NCBI GenBank assembly: GCA_002369295.1
Contig: DFDR01000065.1
Coordinates: forward strand, 1-17,626
From: Desulfovibrionaceae bacterium UBA3823
GTDB lineage: Bacteria; Desulfobacterota; Desulfovibrionia; Desulfovibrionales; Desulfovibrionaceae
DNA: 17,626 nt
Reading direction: 5' to 3'
Below, piece by piece: positions 6,050 through 13,128 of this stretch (position 1 is the stretch's first letter; every line of letters starts with the position of its first letter). The notes below the pieces were generated by a model. The model was given only the letters and a program-made list of their open reading frames with translations, did no database searches and was not told where the DNA came from. Position numbers and translations under genes: made by a program.

Positions 6050-7480
6050 CTATCCGCCAAGCTTCTTCTTGAGCAGGCCGCTCACCATGCCGGGATTGGC
6101 CTTGCCCTTGGTCTCGCGCATGACCTGGCCCATGAAGAAGCTCAGAAGCTTGGTCTTGCCGCCCTTGTAGGCCTCGACCTCGGCGGGGTTGGCCGCAATG
6201 ACCTTGTCGACGGCCTGGTCGATGACGCCGGTATCGGAGACCTGGGCGAGCCCCTTGGCCTCGACGTAGGCCTTGGGCATGGCGCCTTCCTTCATGAGGT
6301 CGGGGAAGATGTCGTTGGCGATCTTGGCGCTGATGAGGCCGCCGTCGACGATGTTGACAAGCTCGGCGAGGGCCGCGGGGGAGAGGCCGCATTCGGCGAC
6401 GGGCTTGCCCGAGGCCTTGAGCTCGCGCAGCAGGGGGCCGAGAATGTAGTTGGCGACCTTGCGGGGGTTGGCCTTCCTGGCCGCCTCCTCGAAGAAGTCG
6501 GCCATGGCCCGGCTCTCCACGAGCACCTCGCCCTCCTCTACCGGCAGCTTCGTCATTTCGAGGAAGCGCTTGAGGCGCGCCGCCGGCAGCTCCGGCAGCT
6601 CGGCCTTCCAGGCGGCCAGGGTTTCGTCCGAAATGACCACGGGCAGCTGGTCGGGATCGGGGAAGTAGCGGTAGTCGTGGGCCTCCTCCTTGCCGCGCAT
6701 GCCGGCAGTGACGTTCTTGTCGGCGTCGTAGAGGCGGGTCTCCTGCCTGATGCTTCCGCCGTCGTCGAGGATGTCGGACTGGCGGGCAATCTCGTAGTCG
6801 ATGGCGCGGGCCACGTTGCGGAAGGAGTTGACGTTCTTGAGCTCGGTGCGGGTGCCGAGCTCCTTCTGGCCGCGGGGCCGGATGGAGACGTTGGCATCGC
6901 AGCGGAAGTTGCCCTCCTCCATGTTGCCGTCGCACACGCCAAGGTAGGTGACGATGCTGTAGAGGGACTTCAGGTAGGCGACCACCTCGGCGGAGGAGCG
7001 CATGTCGGGCTCGGAGACGATCTCGACGAGCGGGGTGCCGGCGCGGTTGAGGTCGCAGTAGCTCCTGTTGTCGGCCTGGGAGTGGATGTTCTTGCCCGCG
7101 TCGTTCTCCATGTGGATGCGGGTGATGCCGATCTTCTTCGGGCCCTGGCCGGCGTCGATCTCGAGCCAGCCGTGCTCGCAGATGGGCAGATCGAACTGGG
7201 AGATCTGGTAGCCTGAGGGCAGGTCCGGATAGAAGTAGTTCTTGCGGGCGAAGACCGAGCTCTGGTTGATGGTGCAGTTCGTGGCGAGGCCGACGAGGGC
7301 CGCGTAGTGCACGGCCTCGGCGTTGACCCGGGGCAGAGCGCCCGGCATGCCGGCGCAGACTTCGCAGGTGTTGGTGTTCGGCGGCTGGCCGAAGGTGTTG
7401 GGGCACGAGCAGAACAGCTTGGACTTGGTGGAAAGCTGCACGTGCACCTCAAGGCCGATGACGGCTTCGTACTCAGGCAT
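6050..7480 (-). CDS. gatB: Aspartyl/glutamyl-tRNA(Asn/Gln) amidotransferase subunit B
   Basis: This is a 476-residue protein, the normal length for GatB. It is the kinase and tRNA-binding subunit of GatCAB, which activates Glu-tRNA(Gln) or Asp-tRNA(Asn) by phosphorylation and amidates it. Visible hallmarks are [17 protein letters not shown] at the N-terminus, the zinc Cys pairs C24/C26 and C39/C42 (CEVCAGMPG), [12 protein letters not shown], and [16 protein letters not shown] with SFRNVARAI. The C-terminal YqeY-like tail ends [16 protein letters not shown]. The ATG at 7480 is supported by the conserved N-terminus and a GGGAG-like Shine-Dalgarno. gatA and gatC are not in this window. The gene is the last of the minus-strand run but is cut off from the gene before it by a T-run terminator about 20 bases upstream. 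It must therefore be transcribed from within that region or depend on read-through. Confidence 0.97.
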   Translation of the reverse strand: MPEYEAVIGLEVHVQLSTKSKLFCSCPNTFGQPPNTNTCEVCAGMPGALPRVNAEAVHYAALVGLATNCTINQSSVFARKNYFYPDLPSGYQISQFDLPICEHGWLEIDAGQGPKKIGITRIHMENDAGKNIHSQADNRSYCDLNRAGTPLVEIVSEPDMRSSAEVVAYLKSLYSIVTYLGVCDGNMEEGNFRCDANVSIRPRGQKELGTRTELKNVNSFRNVARAIDYEIARQSDILDDGGSIRQETRLYDADKNVTAGMRGKEEAHDYRYFPDPDQLPVVISDETLAAWKAELPELPAARLKRFLEMTKLPVEEGEVLVESRAMADFFEEAARKANPRKVANYILGPLLRELKASGKPVAECGLSPAALAELVNIVDGGLISAKIANDIFPDLMKEGAMPKAYVEAKGLAQVSDTGVIDQAVDKVIAANPAEVEAYKGGKTKLLSFFMGQVMRETKGKANPGMVSGLLKKKLGG

Positions 7481-7498
7481 GGTCCTCTATCTCCCTCG

Positions 7499-7526
7499 AA
7501 AAAGCGCCCTGCCGGGCGGCAGGGCG
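7499..7526 (-). terminator. Rho-independent terminator after the DUF89-like gene, next to the gatB start
   Basis: On the minus strand a 9-bp stem (arms 7518-7526 and 7505-7513, 4-base loop 7514-7517) is followed after one base by five T (plus-strand A at 7499-7503). It ends the DUF89-like transcript, yet its T-run lies only about 18 bases from the gatB ATG, so it could also act as a leader attenuator. Confidence 0.8.
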
Positions 7527-7546
7527 GCGGTTCTTGGCGCAGTCAG

Positions 7547-7562
7547 GCCCCGCAGCCGGGGC
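7547..7562 (-). other. Second hairpin upstream of the terminator
   Basis: GCCCCG (7547-7552) and CGGGGC (7557-7562) form a perfect 6-bp stem with a 4-base loop between the DUF89-like stop and the terminator hairpin. The two hairpins in tandem could form an extended 3' structure. Confidence 0.45.
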
Positions 7563-7573
7563 AGAAGGGCATC

Positions 7574-9316
7574 TTAGCGGTGCGCAAGCGTGGCGTCAAA
7601 GTATTTGCCGACGCCGTAGTCGCCGCGCCGGAAGAACTTGTCGGGGCTGGGGCCGATGATCTGCATCTCGGGATTCTTGCTCTGCACGTCGCAGGCGATG
7701 CGCATCTCCTTGGTGCAGCCCGTGGAATAGGTGGAGTCCTTGCCCACCCAGATGGGGGGCACCGCCCTTCCCAGCAGGGCGAAGGCCTGCTCGATGTCCT
7801 CGGCGGTCTGGAAGCGCCAGATGGAGATGAGGCCGCTGCGCTGGACCTTTTCCCACATGTACATGAGGTCGTCGCCGTCCATGCCCTCGACGAAGTGCTC
7901 GGCGGGATTGACGACGTAGGCGTTGGGCATGCGCTCGCGCAGGTGCTTGACGAAGGCGCAGACAAGGGCGCTTGCGGTCTTGACCTCGCCGGGGATGGAG
8001 CCGATGACGCAGCTGTAGAACATCACGCTCTTGCCTCTGGCCTTGGCGTCGCGCATGCCGGCGATGATCTCGTCGGCCATGTCGGAGAGCTCGAGCTCGG
8101 TGAACTTGCGCTCCGCCGGATGGTGGCGGCGCAGGCGGACCTGGAAGCCGTCCTTGTCCTCCCACCAGCAGAGAATGTCGCGCGTGAACTCGATGCTCGT
8201 CTCAATGAGGCGCTTGCGCTTGCGCCAGCCGTGGGCGACCACGAGGTCGGCCTCCTTCCAGGCCCTGGCGAAGGCCACGGAAGTCCGCGACAAGTTGAGG
8301 CGCTCGCGGGTGCCGTCGCTCAGGACGATGAGCCGCCACTCGCGCAGCAGGCGGAGCAGCTCGTTCTTGGTGATGTCGCAATCCTTGCAGATCCAGGCGC
8401 CCTTGAAGGCCTCGGCCAGCGCGGGAATGTCAGTGATGTCCTGCAGGGTGGCATTGTGGAAGTAGAAGCCGTCCTTGACGGCGTAGATGACGCGGTGTCC
8501 GCGGCTGAGGAAGAAGCGCAGGATGAGGACGTCGTAGAGGGTGCCGCCGTCGGCGTCCGAGAGGTAGAGCACGGTCGAGGCCGGCTTTTTGAGGATGTCG
8601 AGCACGCCGGGCACGGCCTTGAACCTGGCCACCGCCTCCTGGAAATGATCCTCGAGCTCCTCCCTGTCGGGAAAGCGCTCGGACCAGGCGCGCACATTGG
8701 CGCACAGCGAGGCGTAGCGGGCGAAGTGGAGCAGATCCATGGCCTGGCGCCTGGCGCGTATGCTCGAGGAGTCGGCCTCGTTGCCGCCGATGTAGTCGAG
8801 GGCGCCGCGCACGTCTTCGCTGGCAAGGTGGGTCTTCTGCCACTCGACGGCCTGGCGCTTGCGCTCCGTCCAGGGATCGCCCAGATCTTCGGTCATGGAG
8901 AGGGCGTAGGAAGTGAGCCGCTTGACCACGCGCGAGGGGATGACGTTGCTGCCCGCAACGGCCTGGCGGAAGCGGTAGAGGCAGAAGGAGGCGATGACGC
9001 TGCGCTCCTCCTCGGTGTAGGGCAGGCTGTCGAGCAGGCCGGAGACGATGCGCCAGCTCCTGTCGTACTGCTCCTGGAGGCCGGGGGGGATGTCGTCCCT
9101 GGCCAGATCGAAGAAGGTCTGGTCCGAGCAGGGAAGATAGACCTGGTTCGGCTCGAGGTGCACCATGAAGCGGAGCTGCTCGGCGCTGGCAATGATGGCG
9201 GGATTGACCCGGTGGACGAGGTTGTTGTCCACGAGCATGTTGAAAAGCCAGGCATCAAATTCGGGATCGCCGCTAGGCAGGCGCAGGTCGCAGACGCGGG
9301 TCACGGGCACGTTCAT
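7574..9316 (-). CDS. DUF89/ARMT1-like domain protein, divergent
   Basis: This is a 580-residue protein. The open frame continues far upstream to 10072, but that part is antisense-frame read-through of nadK. ATG 9316 with an AAGGAAG site is the sensible start. The middle resembles DUF89 (ARMT1-type damage-control phosphatases): VLYLSDADGGTLYDVLILRFFLSRGHRVIYAVKDGFYFHNATLQD (248-293), then ADLVVAHG (356-363). DUF89 members are metal-dependent phosphatases on sugar phosphates or phospho-metabolites. Here the usual DNxGE becomes D254-A-D-G-G and the usual ND becomes H287-N288, so two of three expected metal ligands differ. The N-terminal 240 residues are helical and unrecognised. The C-terminal 150 residues (VMFYSCVIGS, IPPIWVGKDSTYSTGCTKEM) are also unrecognised. 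It lies 125 bases after nadK in the same run. The fold call is moderate; activity may be altered or lost. Confidence 0.72.
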   Translation of the reverse strand: MNVPVTRVCDLRLPSGDPEFDAWLFNMLVDNNLVHRVNPAIIASAEQLRFMVHLEPNQVYLPCSDQTFFDLARDDIPPGLQEQYDRSWRIVSGLLDSLPYTEEERSVIASFCLYRFRQAVAGSNVIPSRVVKRLTSYALSMTEDLGDPWTERKRQAVEWQKTHLASEDVRGALDYIGGNEADSSSIRARRQAMDLLHFARYASLCANVRAWSERFPDREELEDHFQEAVARFKAVPGVLDILKKPASTVLYLSDADGGTLYDVLILRFFLSRGHRVIYAVKDGFYFHNATLQDITDIPALAEAFKGAWICKDCDITKNELLRLLREWRLIVLSDGTRERLNLSRTSVAFARAWKEADLVVAHGWRKRKRLIETSIEFTRDILCWWEDKDGFQVRLRRHHPAERKFTELELSDMADEIIAGMRDAKARGKSVMFYSCVIGSIPGEVKTASALVCAFVKHLRERMPNAYVVNPAEHFVEGMDGDDLMYMWEKVQRSGLISIWRFQTAEDIEQAFALLGRAVPPIWVGKDSTYSTGCTKEMRIACDVQSKNPEMQIIGPSPDKFFRRGDYGVGKYFDATLAHR

Positions 9317-9333
9317 AGCGCGTTCTTCCTTTT

Positions 9334-9349
9334 GCGGGCCTCTGCCCGC
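9334..9349 (-). other. Stem-loop just upstream of the DUF89-like ribosome-binding site
   Basis: A perfect 6-bp stem GCGGGC/GCCCGC with a 4-base loop lies on the minus strand immediately before AAAAGGAAG and the ATG at 9316. It is placed where it could affect ribosome access. No T-run follows it on the minus strand. Confidence 0.4.
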
Positions 9350-9441
9350 ATGCTTCTCAGAGGGGGGACTACCGGGGACGGATACAGGCGGGGGATAGAC
9401 GGGGATCAGGCAGGGAATCAGAGACGGGGGACCAGACAGGA

Positions 9442-10317
9442 TCAAAGCCCCGAGGGGGCGTTGCCGCCCCTGCGGATGGGGTTCTGGAGGATGAAGCTTC
9501 GGGTGCGCAGGCGCTCGATGAAGGAGAGCCCCCTGCCAAGCAGGAAGACGCAGTCGGGCACGCTCTCCACTTCGAGCACGTCGTGGGTCTGCATGTCCTG
9601 GCCGTCCTGGCCGTCGAGGGTGACGCAGCTTTCGGCGGTGCCGGGCTTGAGCTCGAAGCGGAAGACTGTGCCGCAGGGAAAGACCATGGGCGGGATGGTG
9701 TTGAGGAAGGGGCAGATGGGGACAAAGGCGACGCCGACGGCAGCGGGCGAGAGCAGCGGGCCGCCCGCGCTCACGGAATAGCCGGAGCTGCCCATGGGGG
9801 TGCTGAGCAGAAAGCCGTCGGCACGGACCGTGCCCATGAACTCGCCGTCGATGAAGATGTCGGCAAGCACCAGGCGCGCCAGAGCGCCGTGGCTCAGAAC
9901 CACGTCGTTGACGGCGTAGCCGTGGGCCACGTCGTGGCCGTAGCGCATCAGCCGCCAGCGCAGGGCGGACATGGAGCGCATCTCCTTCGAGGCGAGCACC
10001 TCGGCGAGACCCTCCCGCCAGTTTTCGGGCTCGATGTCGGAGAGAAAGCCCACGCGCCCGAAGTTGATGCACACCAGCGGCACGCGGCGGCCGATCACCT
10101 TTCGCGCGCAGCCGAGTATGGTGCCGTCGCCGCCGAGCACGACGACGAGGCCAAGGGCGGGATCGCTGTAGAGGGGCGAATCCACGCCGGCAACGAGCAC
10201 GCTGGCCTTGCGGCCCTGCTCCCTGAGCCAGCGCGCAATCTTCTCGGCAAGCTCGGAAGCCGCCGCGACGCGGGCCTTGGCCACGATGAGAATGGAGCCG
10301 GTCACGTTGATGTCCAT
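9442..10317 (-). CDS. nadK: NAD kinase
   Basis: This is a 291-residue cytosolic enzyme that phosphorylates NAD to NADP. Diagnostic motifs are GGDGT at 62-66 (VVVLGGDGTILG), NFGRVGFLSDI (85-95), the NAD-binding N137-D138 (AVNDVVLSHG), and RADGFLLSTPMGSSGYSVSAGGP (165-187). Family members usually read TPxGSTAY where this has GSSGY, a mild variation. The length is standard. ATG 10317 is preceded closely by AGAGAGG. The C-terminus carries a short Arg/Gly-rich tail. It is transcribed on the minus strand 122 bases after the 120-residue membrane protein gene. That gap contains an 8-bp hairpin, so partial transcriptional separation is possible. The DUF89-like gene follows 125 bases downstream. The assignment is firm. 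Confidence 0.96.
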   Translation of the reverse strand: MDINVTGSILIVAKARVAAASELAEKIARWLREQGRKASVLVAGVDSPLYSDPALGLVVVLGGDGTILGCARKVIGRRVPLVCINFGRVGFLSDIEPENWREGLAEVLASKEMRSMSALRWRLMRYGHDVAHGYAVNDVVLSHGALARLVLADIFIDGEFMGTVRADGFLLSTPMGSSGYSVSAGGPLLSPAAVGVAFVPICPFLNTIPPMVFPCGTVFRFELKPGTAESCVTLDGQDGQDMQTHDVLEVESVPDCVFLLGRGLSFIERLRTRSFILQNPIRRGGNAPSGL

Positions 10318-10362
10318 ATCCTCTCTCTATGCCATGGCGTCGCCTTGTTCAAGGAAATTCTG

Positions 10363-10384
10363 GCCTGGCCGCGCCGGGCCAGGC
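10363..10384 (-). other. Hairpin between the membrane-protein pair and nadK
   Basis: GCCTGGCC (10363-10370) and GGCCAGGC (10377-10384) form a perfect 8-bp stem with a 6-base loop. On the minus strand it is followed by CAGAATTTCC rather than a T-run, so it is a weak terminator candidate at most. Confidence 0.45.
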
Positions 10385-10439
10385 TGCTTCCTGCGGCGTC
10401 CCGGCCGCGTCCCGGCGCCGTTTCCAGCTCCTGCGGGGA

Positions 10440-10802
10440 CTACCAGAAAAGCACGATGCCGGCGGCAAAGCTCGCGAGGTTGGCTGCCAGGACCGTCAGG
10501 AAGCGCTTCCAGGCGCTTCCCGAGGTGAAGTAGCCCGCCAGCGCGAACTCCGCGGCGAGCACCAGGACCTCGCCGGCGGCGACGGCCTCCCCGTAGTGCC
10601 CGAGGCCGGCCTGGTTCGCTAGGCCTTCGTTGAGCAGAAGGTTGGTGACGACGTTGACGCCGGCAAAGCAGAGGCACTGGAAGGCCCTGCGGTAGCCGCA
10701 GAGCCAGAAGACCGGCGTCTCGATGGCAGCCGTGAGCAGGGCGAAGCCAAGCTCGAGCCGCGTGGCGGCGCAGGGGCCGAAGAGGACAGGCAGCGCGTCC
10801 AT
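10440..10802 (-). CDS. Small four-helix membrane protein, coupled to the MFS-like gene
   Basis: This is a 120-residue integral membrane protein with about four helices (13-34, 41-62, 72-94, 100-119). The two halves look like copies of one two-helix unit. Each has a Glu in its first helix (E28, E85), an aromatic/Gly/Arg turn (WLCGYRR, YFTSGSAWKR) and an Asn 22-23 residues after the Glu (N50, N108). The first half contains NVVTNLLLN, the second LAANLASF. I recall an uncharacterised bacterial membrane family with the same ExP...NxxTN...AN.ASF layout, but cannot confirm it. The start codon lies 3 bases after the stop of the MFS-like gene, implying translational coupling and a joint role. No catalytic motif is visible. 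It may be an accessory subunit, but function is unknown. Confidence 0.75.
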   Translation of the reverse strand: MDALPVLFGPCAATRLELGFALLTAAIETPVFWLCGYRRAFQCLCFAGVNVVTNLLLNEGLANQAGLGHYGEAVAAGEVLVLAAEFALAGYFTSGSAWKRFLTVLAANLASFAAGIVLFW

Positions 10803-10805
10803 GCG

Positions 10806-11828
10806 CTACGCCCCTGCCCCGGCAGGCCGTCCGGGCAGGCGCCCGAAGCGGGCAAGCGCGCAGCCTGCCAGCGTCAGCCCCAGGAAGACGCAGGCAGCCA
10901 TGGCCTGCGGGGGCATGGCAAAGGCGTCCCTGAAGAAGTAGCCGGGAAGCAGGCAGCCTGCGGCAAGGCCGAACACGAGGCCCGGCAGCGCCGGGAAGCA
11001 CCAGTGGGCGAGCCTGAGCGTCAGGGGCATGGTCATGTTGAAGGCAAAGGCCAAAAGGAGCGCCGGCACGAGTCCGCTCGCCTGCAGGGCCAGGAAGGAG
11101 AGGAGGAAGACGGCAAGCACCGTGCCCCGCAGGCCGATGCGGTCGCAGACAAGGCCGCCGGCCGCCTTGCCAAGGGCAAAGACGCAGGGAAAGAGCAGGG
11201 GCAGCCCCGGGCAGCGACCTGCGCCGCCAAAGCCCCGCAGGACGACGCAGGCAAGCAGAACCAGGACGCAGCCCCCCAGCAGCACGGGGACATGCCGGCC
11301 GGCAGACGCCTGCCCGGAAGAAGTCTGGCCGGCTGAAGCCAGGCCGGCGTCTTCGGCGCTCCTGCCCATGCCCCGGCAGGCGCAGGCCGCGCAGACGGCG
11401 CACACGATCAGAAAGACGGCAGGCGGCACCATGCCGGCAAGGCCGAGTGCAAGGCCCACGGCACCGCTGGAGACGAAGATGCCCGGTTCGGCAAAGGTCG
11501 CGGGATGGCGCCTGAGCACCCACGAGCCGCCGGCTGCATGGAAGAGGCAGTTGCCGGCGCCAAGCAGCCCTGCCTGGAGGGGCGCGCCGAAGGCATCGGC
11601 AGTCCCCAGGCCAAGCAGGCAGACGGCAAGGACCAGGGCGGACCGGAAGGCCGGGCGCCGATCCAGCGCGAGGCCGGCCAGCCACTGGAAGCCGAAGGCC
11701 GTGAAGTTGTAGAGCCCGAAGACGAAGAGCACCTGAAGCCAGTCGGGCTCGGCCAGTTCGTAGAGGTAGAGCTCGGCCGCGCAGACGCCGTCCACGGCGA
11801 AGTGCATGAGCGTGAGGATGAAGAGCAT
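10806..11828 (-). CDS. MFS-like membrane transporter
   Basis: This is a 340-residue polytopic inner-membrane protein with roughly 10-12 hydrophobic segments. Two loops resemble MFS motif A at equivalent places in each half (GLALDRRPAFRS near residue 50 and GGLVCDRIGLRGT near 230). A cytoplasm-like polar Gly/Ser/Ala loop lies between halves at about 153-180. GAGNCLFHAAGGS in the first half recalls the FHP-type segment of fosmidomycin-resistance-like MFS carriers. The substrate cannot be inferred. The frame is open up to 12002, but the added 58 residues are Pro/Arg-rich and not hydrophobic. ATG 11828, with AAAGG before it, starts directly in the first helix. A good promoter lies about 115 bases upstream. 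At 340 residues it is short for MFS (usually around 400), mostly through short loops. The 120-residue membrane gene follows 3 bases after the stop. Confidence 0.75.
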   Translation of the reverse strand: MLFILTLMHFAVDGVCAAELYLYELAEPDWLQVLFVFGLYNFTAFGFQWLAGLALDRRPAFRSALVLAVCLLGLGTADAFGAPLQAGLLGAGNCLFHAAGGSWVLRRHPATFAEPGIFVSSGAVGLALGLAGMVPPAVFLIVCAVCAACACRGMGRSAEDAGLASAGQTSSGQASAGRHVPVLLGGCVLVLLACVVLRGFGGAGRCPGLPLLFPCVFALGKAAGGLVCDRIGLRGTVLAVFLLSFLALQASGLVPALLLAFAFNMTMPLTLRLAHWCFPALPGLVFGLAAGCLLPGYFFRDAFAMPPQAMAACVFLGLTLAGCALARFGRLPGRPAGAGA

Positions 11829-11854
11829 GGCAGGCCTTTGCCGGGAAGGGGGTT

Positions 11855-11912
11855 CCGGTCCGCTTCCCGCGGCCCGGTGCATCGGCATGCGCGGATCGGC
11901 ATGGCGGACCGG
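11855..11912 (-). promoter_or_regulatory. Inverted and direct repeats in the MFS-gene leader
   Basis: CCGGTCCGC (11855-11863) is repeated inverted as GCGGACCGG (11904-11912). Inside this span ATCGGCATG occurs twice (11881-11889, 11895-11903), 14 bases apart. Both lie in the predicted untranslated leader between the promoter at 11942-11969 and ATG 11828. They could form RNA structure or bind a regulator; no known riboswitch is recognised. Confidence 0.35.
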
Positions 11913-11941
11913 CGCGGCGGGAGGATCATGAGCTGCCGGCG

Positions 11942-11969
11942 ATTGTAGTCCCGCGCACGGCAAGGTCAA
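11942..11969 (-). promoter_or_regulatory. Sigma70-type promoter for the MFS-like operon
   Basis: Reading the minus strand, TTGACC (11969-11964) and TACAAT (11947-11942) are separated by 16 bases, each matching consensus at 5 of 6 positions. The predicted start of transcription is near 11935, giving a leader of roughly 105 bases before ATG 11828. Confidence 0.62.
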
Positions 11970-12008
11970 GCCGTGTCCGGCGCCGCCGGCGGCACTCTTC
12001 ACCCCATC

Positions 12009-12037
12009 TTGATAACGCCTTTTCTTTGCCGTAAGAC
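12009..12037 (+). promoter_or_regulatory. Weak promoter candidate for the SIS-hemC run
   Basis: TTGATA (12009-12014; 5/6 to the -35 consensus), a 17-base spacer, then TAAGAC (12032-12037; 3/6 to the -10 consensus). The -35 box is good but the -10 is poor. Some promoter is expected here because the flanking operons diverge. Confidence 0.25.
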
Positions 12038-12157
12038 TTCCGTTCGGACGCTTTCGCGCGAAGCGCGGAAGCGCCCTGCTCCATCCCCCTCTCCTGCTCC
12101 TCTCCCCTTTCCCTGCTTCAACCCCTTGTCCGCAAGGGCCTCCAGGACAGCCAGCCC

Positions 12158-12865
12158 ATGGCCATTCAGCTTCAGTACAAGGACGACAGCCTCGACCTCA
12201 TCGCCAGACGCGAAGAGAACGGCCTTGCCGTGCGCAGGGACTTCTTCGACCTCTACGCCGAGGACCTCAAGGAAGCCTCCAAGGCCCTGGCGCTGGCCTT
12301 TGCCAACGGCTGCCGCGTCTTCCTCTGCGGCTCCGGCACCTCCCACGCCGTGGCGGAGATCCTCGCCGGCCGCCTCATCAATCCCGAAGCCCCGGACCGG
12401 GCGCCCCTGCCCGCCATGCCGCTGTCGGCGGCCCCCCAGGGCATGCCCAGCCCGGAGAACGGCGCCGACGGCGACCGCATCTTCGCCCGCCAGCTGGAGG
12501 CCTTCGGCCAGGACGGCGACGTGCTCGTGGTCTTCTCCGCAGACGGCCAGAGCCAGCGCCTTGCCGAGGCCGCCCGGACCGCCCGCGAGCAGGGCATGTT
12601 CATCCTCGGCGCCACGGGCGGGGACGGGGGCACGCTCAGCGCCGAGGATCTGCTCGACGTCGAGCTCAGGGTGCCGAGCATCGAGGAGAGCCTGGTCCAG
12701 GAGCTCCACGTCGCCATAGCCTGCCTTTTGAGCGAGCTGTGCGACTACTACCTCTACACGAAGCCGGAAATCCTCAGGGAGATGTTCCAGGCGGGAGCCG
12801 GCATCCCCGGTGACGGAGACGCCGGCGGCGCGGACAGCGCCGATCCCGCGGAGCCTGCCGGATAG
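12158..12865 (+). CDS. SIS-domain sugar isomerase-like protein, GmhA-related
   Basis: This is a 235-residue protein with one SIS (sugar isomerase) domain. The layout follows GmhA (sedoheptulose-7-phosphate isomerase, first step of ADP-heptose synthesis for LPS). It has FLCGSGTSHAVAEILAGRL (55-73), FARQLEAFGQDGDVLVVFSADGQSQ, AREQGMFILGATGGDGG, VPSIEESLVQELHVAIACLL. Candidate catalytic residues equivalent to E. coli E65 and H180 are E67 and H184. Two things differ. The segment after GSGTSH is about three residues shorter. The phosphate loop usually reading STSGNS is SADGQS here (A128, D129), which would weaken phosphate binding. GmhA activity is therefore unproven; a regulatory or different-substrate SIS protein is possible. 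A low-complexity Gly/Ala/Asp tail (212-235) is extra. ATG 12158 has only a weak AGGA upstream. The zinc-ribbon gene follows after 17 bases. Confidence 0.82.
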   Translation: MAIQLQYKDDSLDLIARREENGLAVRRDFFDLYAEDLKEASKALALAFANGCRVFLCGSGTSHAVAEILAGRLINPEAPDRAPLPAMPLSAAPQGMPSPENGADGDRIFARQLEAFGQDGDVLVVFSADGQSQRLAEAARTAREQGMFILGATGGDGGTLSAEDLLDVELRVPSIEESLVQELHVAIACLLSELCDYYLYTKPEILREMFQAGAGIPGDGDAGGADSADPAEPAG

Positions 12866-12882
12866 CTACGGAGAACACTGCC

Positions 12883-13119
12883 ATGCCCATGTACGAATTC
12901 CGCTGCAACAAATGCGGCGGCACCTTCGAAGAGCTGGTCTTTGCCAGCGACGAGACCGTCCCCTGCCCCCTGTGCGGGAGCGCGGACACCGAAAAGATGA
13001 TGAGCCGCTGCGCCCACAAGACCGCCGGCGCCGGCGGAGGCGAAGCCGCCTCCTCCCACGGTTCCAGCTGCTCCTGCGCCGGCTGCTCGGGCGGCAACTG
13101 CGCCTCCTGCGCCCACTAG
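12883..13119 (+). CDS. FmdB-type zinc-ribbon protein with Cys-rich tail
   Basis: This is a 78-residue small protein. MPMYEFRCNKCGGTFEELV is the signature of the FmdB (CxxC_CXXC_SSSS) zinc-ribbon family, with zinc ligands C8/C11 and C28/C31. FmdB was named as a putative regulator of the formamidase operon, but its general role is unsettled. After a Gly/Ala linker the C-terminus (about 58-78) carries five further cysteines in a CSCAGCSGGNCASC pattern and two histidines, which may bind an additional metal ion. It sits between the SIS gene (17-base gap) and hemC (9-base gap), so the three are very probably one transcript. The length is normal for the family. Confidence 0.88.
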   Translation: MPMYEFRCNKCGGTFEELVFASDETVPCPLCGSADTEKMMSRCAHKTAGAGGGEAASSHGSSCSCAGCSGGNCASCAH

Positions 13120-13128
13120 GCGGCTCCC

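Larger units (their letters stand above)
11829..12157. other. Divergent intergenic region (329 bases)
   Basis: This is the only stretch over 300 bases without a gene. It separates the minus-strand MFS-like operon from the plus-strand SIS-to-cinA run. It contains the minus-strand promoter and leader repeats listed separately. On the plus strand it has a weak promoter candidate, a compound stem-loop at 12037-12071, a strikingly pyrimidine-rich tract at about 12078-12131, and a 6-bp hairpin CCCTTG/CAAGGG (12123-12138). No small ORF with a credible ribosome-binding site was seen. Confidence 0.6.

Noticed and set aside
5253..7406. A 717-codon minus-strand open frame overlapping gatB in another frame
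   Set aside because: It is Arg/Pro/Gly/His-rich shadow of gatB that continues antisense through the HD hydrolase.
7307..9781. An 824-codon plus-strand open frame across the DUF89-like gene and parts of gatB and nadK
   Set aside because: It is antisense shadow of recognisable minus-strand genes and has no family features or sensible ribosome-binding site.
9317..10072. Extending the DUF89-like protein to an upstream start at 10072
   Set aside because: The added 252 codons read nadK in the wrong frame and are Arg/Pro-rich. ATG 9316 has a good ribosome-binding site.
11829..12002. A longer N-terminus for the MFS-like protein starting at 12002
   Set aside because: The added 58 residues are Pro/Arg-rich, would span the predicted promoter, and precede a start that leads directly into the first membrane helix.
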